8,523 bases of DNA. Source: Patescibacteria group bacterium (GTDB taxonomy: Bacteria; Patescibacteriota; Patescibacteriia; XYB2-FULL-38-15). The notes beneath the pieces were generated by a model. The model worked only from the letters and a program-made list of their open reading frames with translations, ran no database searches and was not told the DNA's origin. Made by a program: the position numbers and the translations under genes. Positions 5,492 to 8,523 of the stretch are shown piece by piece (position 1 is the first letter of the stretch; each line of letters begins with the position of its first letter). The stretch is from assembly GCA_018818855.1 (NCBI GenBank), contig JAHIRI010000038.1, forward strand, positions 1 to 8,523. Direction: 5' to 3'.

Positions 5492-6616
5492 ATGAGGATA
5501 GGTATTGACGCGAGATTTTTCGGACCAGTTGGCAAGGGTTTGGGCAGATACGTAGAACGGTTGGTGGAAAATCTGGAAAAACTCGACAAAGAAAATGAAT
5601 ACAGAATTTTTTTAAGAAAAGAAAATTGGGATTATTACACTCCCAAAGTTTCCAATTTCAAAAAAGTTTTGGCCGATTACCCCTGGTACAGCTTGAAAGA
5701 GCAAATTATGATGCCGCTTCTGATCCGGCGAGAGAAACTTGATCTTGTCCACTTTCCGCACTTTAACATTCCCATTTTTTGTCCAACAAAATTTGTCGCG
5801 ACAATTCATGATTTAATTTTACTTCAGTTCCCGACGCCTCGAGCGACAACTTTAGGACCGCTGCTTTATAAAATAAAATACTTCGGTTATCGGATTGTTA
5901 TCGGACTAGGACTTCGGCGGGCGAAAAGAGTTATTACTGTTTCCGAGTGTACGAAAAAAGAATTGGGAAAATTTTTCAAAGTCAATCCGGAGAAAATTGA
6001 GGTGACCTACGAAGCTTGCGACGGGGTGGAGTACGGGCAGTTGAAAATTCCTGAAAGAAAAAATTTAGCAAAGTTTGGAATTACAAAACCGTATTTACTC
6101 TACGTCGGCAACGCATATCCGCACAAAAATTTAGAAGGACTTTTAAAAATTTTTCCAAAATTAAATTTGGACTGTCAATTAGTCCTTGTTGGCAAAGAAG
6201 ATTATTTTTATAAAAGAATGAAGGGGGAAATATGGGAGACGGAGATTTCTAAAAATATAGTTTTTACGGAATTTGTTTCCGAGGCGACGCTCGCCGATCT
6301 TTATCGCAACGCCAGAGTTTATGTTTTCCCGTCTTTTGTTGAAGGTTTTGGTTTGCCGGGGCTTGAAGCCATGAGTTATGGTTTGCCTGTTGTCGCGTCA
6401 AATTCATCATGTCTTCCGGAAATTTATGGCGAGGCCGCGGTTTATTTTGACCCGAAAGATGAGAAAGATATGATAGAAAAAATAAGATTTGTCTGGGCGG
6501 ATGGGGCGACGCGGGAAAAGCTTATAAATTTGGGATTAGAGCAAGTTAAAAAATATAGTTGGGAAAGTTTGGCCGAAAAAACTTTACGAATTTACCAAAA
6601 TGTCGGCAAGAATTAA
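5492..6616 (+). CDS. Glycosyltransferase, GT4 family (GT-B fold), 374 aa
   Basis: The third retaining glycosyltransferase of the cluster, predicted to add a further sugar to the lipid-linked chain in the cytoplasm. An ATG at 5486 would add Met-Tyr, but ATG 5492 gives the family opening MRIGIDARFF, matches the neighbour's MNIGID, and fits a leaderless start because the -10 box ends at 5484. Motifs (numbered from 5492): KGLGRYVERL (15-24), HFPHFNIP (87-94), HDL (106-108), TVSECTKKEL (149-158), LLYVGNAYPHKN (202-213), FPSFVEGFGLPGLEA (279-293; EX7E at E284/E292) and SNSSCLPEI (303-311). It is full length for the family with no membrane segment. It is probably paralogous to the gene at 4274-5407. 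It is separated from it by a terminator and a promoter and overlaps the DUF4012 gene by 17 bases, so the two form a second transcription unit. Sugar specificity is unknown. Confidence 0.94.
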   Translation: MRIGIDARFFGPVGKGLGRYVERLVENLEKLDKENEYRIFLRKENWDYYTPKVSNFKKVLADYPWYSLKEQIMMPLLIRREKLDLVHFPHFNIPIFCPTKFVATIHDLILLQFPTPRATTLGPLLYKIKYFGYRIVIGLGLRRAKRVITVSECTKKELGKFFKVNPEKIEVTYEACDGVEYGQLKIPERKNLAKFGITKPYLLYVGNAYPHKNLEGLLKIFPKLNLDCQLVLVGKEDYFYKRMKGEIWETEISKNIVFTEFVSEATLADLYRNARVYVFPSFVEGFGLPGLEAMSYGLPVVASNSSCLPEIYGEAAVYFDPKDEKDMIEKIRFVWADGATREKLINLGLEQVKKYSWESLAEKTLRIYQNVGKN

Positions 6617-8523
6617 AAAAACTGAAAAAGTTTTGGAAATGAGAGCGGCGGCCCCGCATCTTGGCGAGCACTCATCGCCGCACGTTTTAGATTTGAAAAA
6701 AACGGCAGCAGAAAAAGTTTTAAAGAAAGAAGTGAAAATTCCGTTAAAAGAAATTCCAGCACCAAGGGTTGAAATTCGGCGTGAGCGAAAATTTTCAAGA
6801 CTCTCTCTTGTCCGGGCAAGGATTGTTTTTATAAGAGGTGCTAAAAATTTCTTTTCTTTTTTCTTTCGTGGTCCGCAAAAATTATTTACAAATATTGGTT
6901 TGGCTATTTGGGGCATTCCCAGATTTTTTAAATTTTTAAGGTTTGCTTTCGCTGATTGCAAAAAATTAGTTGGTTTTGGCGCGGTAGCTTTTCTTTTTAT
7001 TTTACCGCTTCAAACTTTTTCTTATTATGAATCTTTAAAAAATACGGAGAGGGCGACGCTTCGGACGGCAGAAGAAGCTTATGCAAATTTATCGGCGGGT
7101 AGTGTAGAAATTATGAACGCTGATTTTTCCGGAGCGGCGGCGAGTTTCGGCCAAGCGGCGCAGGCTTTTTCCCGTTCAGGGGAGGAAATTAATCAGATTA
7201 ATGCAACGGTTTTAAATCTTATTAGGGCAATGCCGGGCGAGGGGGAAAAATTGGAAGCGGGCGAAGCGCTTCTTTTTGCCGGAGAAAAATTAACATTGGC
7301 GGGAGAAAATATTCTGCGGAGCTTGGCTGATTTTTCCGGAGAAGAAAACGATAAAAAATTGACGGAAAAGTTGAAAATTTTAAGAGAGCACCTGTCAGCG
7401 GCTTTGCCGGATATTGCAGCGGCTTCGGATAAAGTTTATGGTGTAAAAATTCAGGCCGTGCCCGAAGACAAACAAGAAGTTTTTCAAATTTTACAAGGGA
7501 AATTGCCGCAGCTTGTTTCCAGTATAAAAAATTTGATTTCAGTTTCCGACTTAATGATAAAATTTTTGGGCGACGAAATGGATAAAAGATATTTGGTGGT
7601 TTTTCAAAATCCCGGAGAGATTCGGCCGACCGGCGGATTTATTGGAAGTTTGGCTTTAGTTGATTTCCGACGCGGTGAGATAAAAAATATGGAAGTTCCG
7701 GGCGGAGGATCTTATGATTTTCAGGGGTCGCTCCATGAACGCGTGGCTTCTCCCGGGCCGTTGCAGTTGATTAACGCCAGGTGGCAGCTGCAGGATGCAA
7801 ATTGGTTTTTTGATTTTCCGACTTCCGCGCAAAAAATAAAATGGTTTTATGAAAAAAGCGGCGGGCCAACAGTGGACGGAGTTATTGCCCTAAACGCCGA
7901 TCTGGTTGCTGATCTTTTGGCGGTTGTTGGTCCGATTGAAATGCCGGAATATGGAAAAATTTTGAATAAAGAAAATTTTATTGAAGAAATTCAGAAGGCA
8001 GTAGAGATAGAATATGATAAGGAGGAAAATAAACCTAAAAAGATTTTGAGTGATATGGCGCCGAAGTTGATGGCTAAGTTATTTGCTGCCGAGCCGAAAC
8101 AGTTTGGAGAAATTTTAACAACGCTTCTTCGAGCGCTCAGCCAAAAAGAAATTTTACTTTATTCTACGTCGCCGGAGATAGAGCATGAAATTAAAAATTT
8201 TGATTGGGGTGGAGAGATAAAAAGTGTTCCGGAAAAAGCAGATTATCTGGCAGTAGTTAATGCCAATATTGCCGGTCAGAAAACCGATCGTGTAATAAAA
8301 CAAAGTATCAATCTTGAAACAAATATTGTTGAGGGGGGTTATATAAAAAATAAATTGACCATCACAAGAGCTCACGAAGGGATAAAAAGAGAATTATTTA
8401 CCGGGGTGAGGAATGTAGATTATTTGAGAGTTTATGTACCGCTCGGCAGTACGTTGATTTACGCCACAGGCTTTGAAGCCCCACCAGCGGATTTATTTGA
8501 AAAACCAGAGAGTGATTATAGAA
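6600..8523 (+). CDS. DUF4012 domain membrane protein (partial, 3' end beyond window)
   Basis: 641 codons are open from ATG 6600 to the window edge with no stop. Residues 1-78 are polar and basic. Residues 80-118 form a basic, aromatic-rich amphipathic stretch (KNFFSFFFRGPQKLF, 82-96). One membrane segment follows at about 123-141, so the rest is probably outside the membrane. Residues 148-315 look helical and Ala/Glu/Leu rich. The DUF4012 domain follows: YLVVFQNPGEIRPTGGFIGS (331-350), DANWFFDFPTSA (399-410), VDGVIALNADLVADLL (425-440), VGPIEMPEYG (443-452) and DYLAVVNANIAGQKTDR (548-564). The biochemical role of DUF4012 is not established; the family is common in CPR and actinobacterial surface-polysaccharide regions. 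The start overlaps the preceding gene by 17 bases. ATG 6639 (Met14) is an alternative that would avoid the overlap. There is no Shine-Dalgarno sequence at either. Context suggests a role in polysaccharide export, assembly or anchoring, which is inference. Confidence 0.93.
   Translation, partial: MSARIKKTEKVLEMRAAAPHLGEHSSPHVLDLKKTAAEKVLKKEVKIPLKEIPAPRVEIRRERKFSRLSLVRARIVFIRGAKNFFSFFFRGPQKLFTNIGLAIWGIPRFFKFLRFAFADCKKLVGFGAVAFLFILPLQTFSYYESLKNTERATLRTAEEAYANLSAGSVEIMNADFSGAAASFGQAAQAFSRSGEEINQINATVLNLIRAMPGEGEKLEAGEALLFAGEKLTLAGENILRSLADFSGEENDKKLTEKLKILREHLSAALPDIAAASDKVYGVKIQAVPEDKQEVFQILQGKLPQLVSSIKNLISVSDLMIKFLGDEMDKRYLVVFQNPGEIRPTGGFIGSLALVDFRRGEIKNMEVPGGGSYDFQGSLHERVASPGPLQLINARWQLQDANWFFDFPTSAQKIKWFYEKSGGPTVDGVIALNADLVADLLAVVGPIEMPEYGKILNKENFIEEIQKAVEIEYDKEENKPKKILSDMAPKLMAKLFAAEPKQFGEILTTLLRALSQKEILLYSTSPEIEHEIKNFDWGGEIKSVPEKADYLAVVNANIAGQKTDRVIKQSINLETNIVEGGYIKNKLTITRAHEGIKRELFTGVRNVDYLRVYVPLGSTLIYATGFEAPPADLFEKPESDYR

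Noticed and set aside
6584..6961. Minus-strand frames opposite the start of the DUF4012 gene
   Set aside because: The plus-strand frame continues for 641 codons with clear DUF4012 motifs and a membrane segment, so the antisense frames are fortuitous.
8154..8375. Minus-strand 73-codon frame near the window end
   Set aside because: It is antisense to conserved DUF4012 sequence (the DYLAVVNANIAGQ region) and has no independent support.
1..8523. Alternative genetic code with TGA as Gly (code 25, Gracilibacteria/Absconditabacteria)
   Set aside because: No TGA stop is used by the genes here (TAA or TAG only), which prompted the check, but there are also no in-frame TGA codons in more than 2,300 codons, so TGA is not used as a sense codon.

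Overview
The window reads as a piece of a small-genome candidate-phylum bacterium, most likely Patescibacteria/CPR (Parcubacteria- or Microgenomates-like). Four things suggest this. The base composition is AT-rich. The genes are tightly packed and all on the + strand. Shine-Dalgarno sequences are almost absent. A DUF4012 membrane protein sits at the end of a glycosyltransferase operon, a combination common in that group. The standard code fits: long frames stay open with TGG as Trp and no in-frame TGA. The lineage is inferred from style and gene content, not from a marker phylogeny.

Layout: 1-105 is the C-terminal tail of a protein that looks like tryptophanyl-tRNA synthetase. 130-624 encodes a charged, partly coiled-coil protein of unknown function. 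A strong-looking promoter at 635-663 precedes the RNase P RNA gene rnpB (about 684-1133). This was not obvious from open reading frames, but the conserved core is unmistakable. Its structure is unusual: P13, P14, P18 and P19 are present, P15 is only 3 bp with a 7-nt loop, P16/P17 and the GGU motif that binds tRNA CCA are missing, a P5.1-like hairpin takes the place of P6, and P9 is expanded. 1146-1724 encodes an unrecognised soluble protein that starts a few bases after the RNA.

1742-6616 is a surface-polysaccharide cluster. It holds a polyprenyl-phosphate sugar-1-phosphate transferase (the initiating enzyme) followed by three GT-B fold, GT4-type glycosyltransferases, with gaps of 17, 17, 1 and 84 bases. 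A terminator-like hairpin and an extended -10 promoter divide the cluster after the second glycosyltransferase. The promoter lies so close to the third glycosyltransferase that its mRNA is probably leaderless. From 6600 to the window end is a 5'-complete, 3'-truncated DUF4012 protein that overlaps the third glycosyltransferase by 17 bases.

Together the cluster would load a first sugar phosphate on undecaprenyl phosphate, extend it with three or more sugars on the cytoplasmic face, and hand it to export or attachment steps. No flippase or polymerase is in the window; the DUF4012 protein may take part in a late extracytoplasmic step, but its function is not known. Nothing mobile, no CRISPR array and no tRNA was seen.
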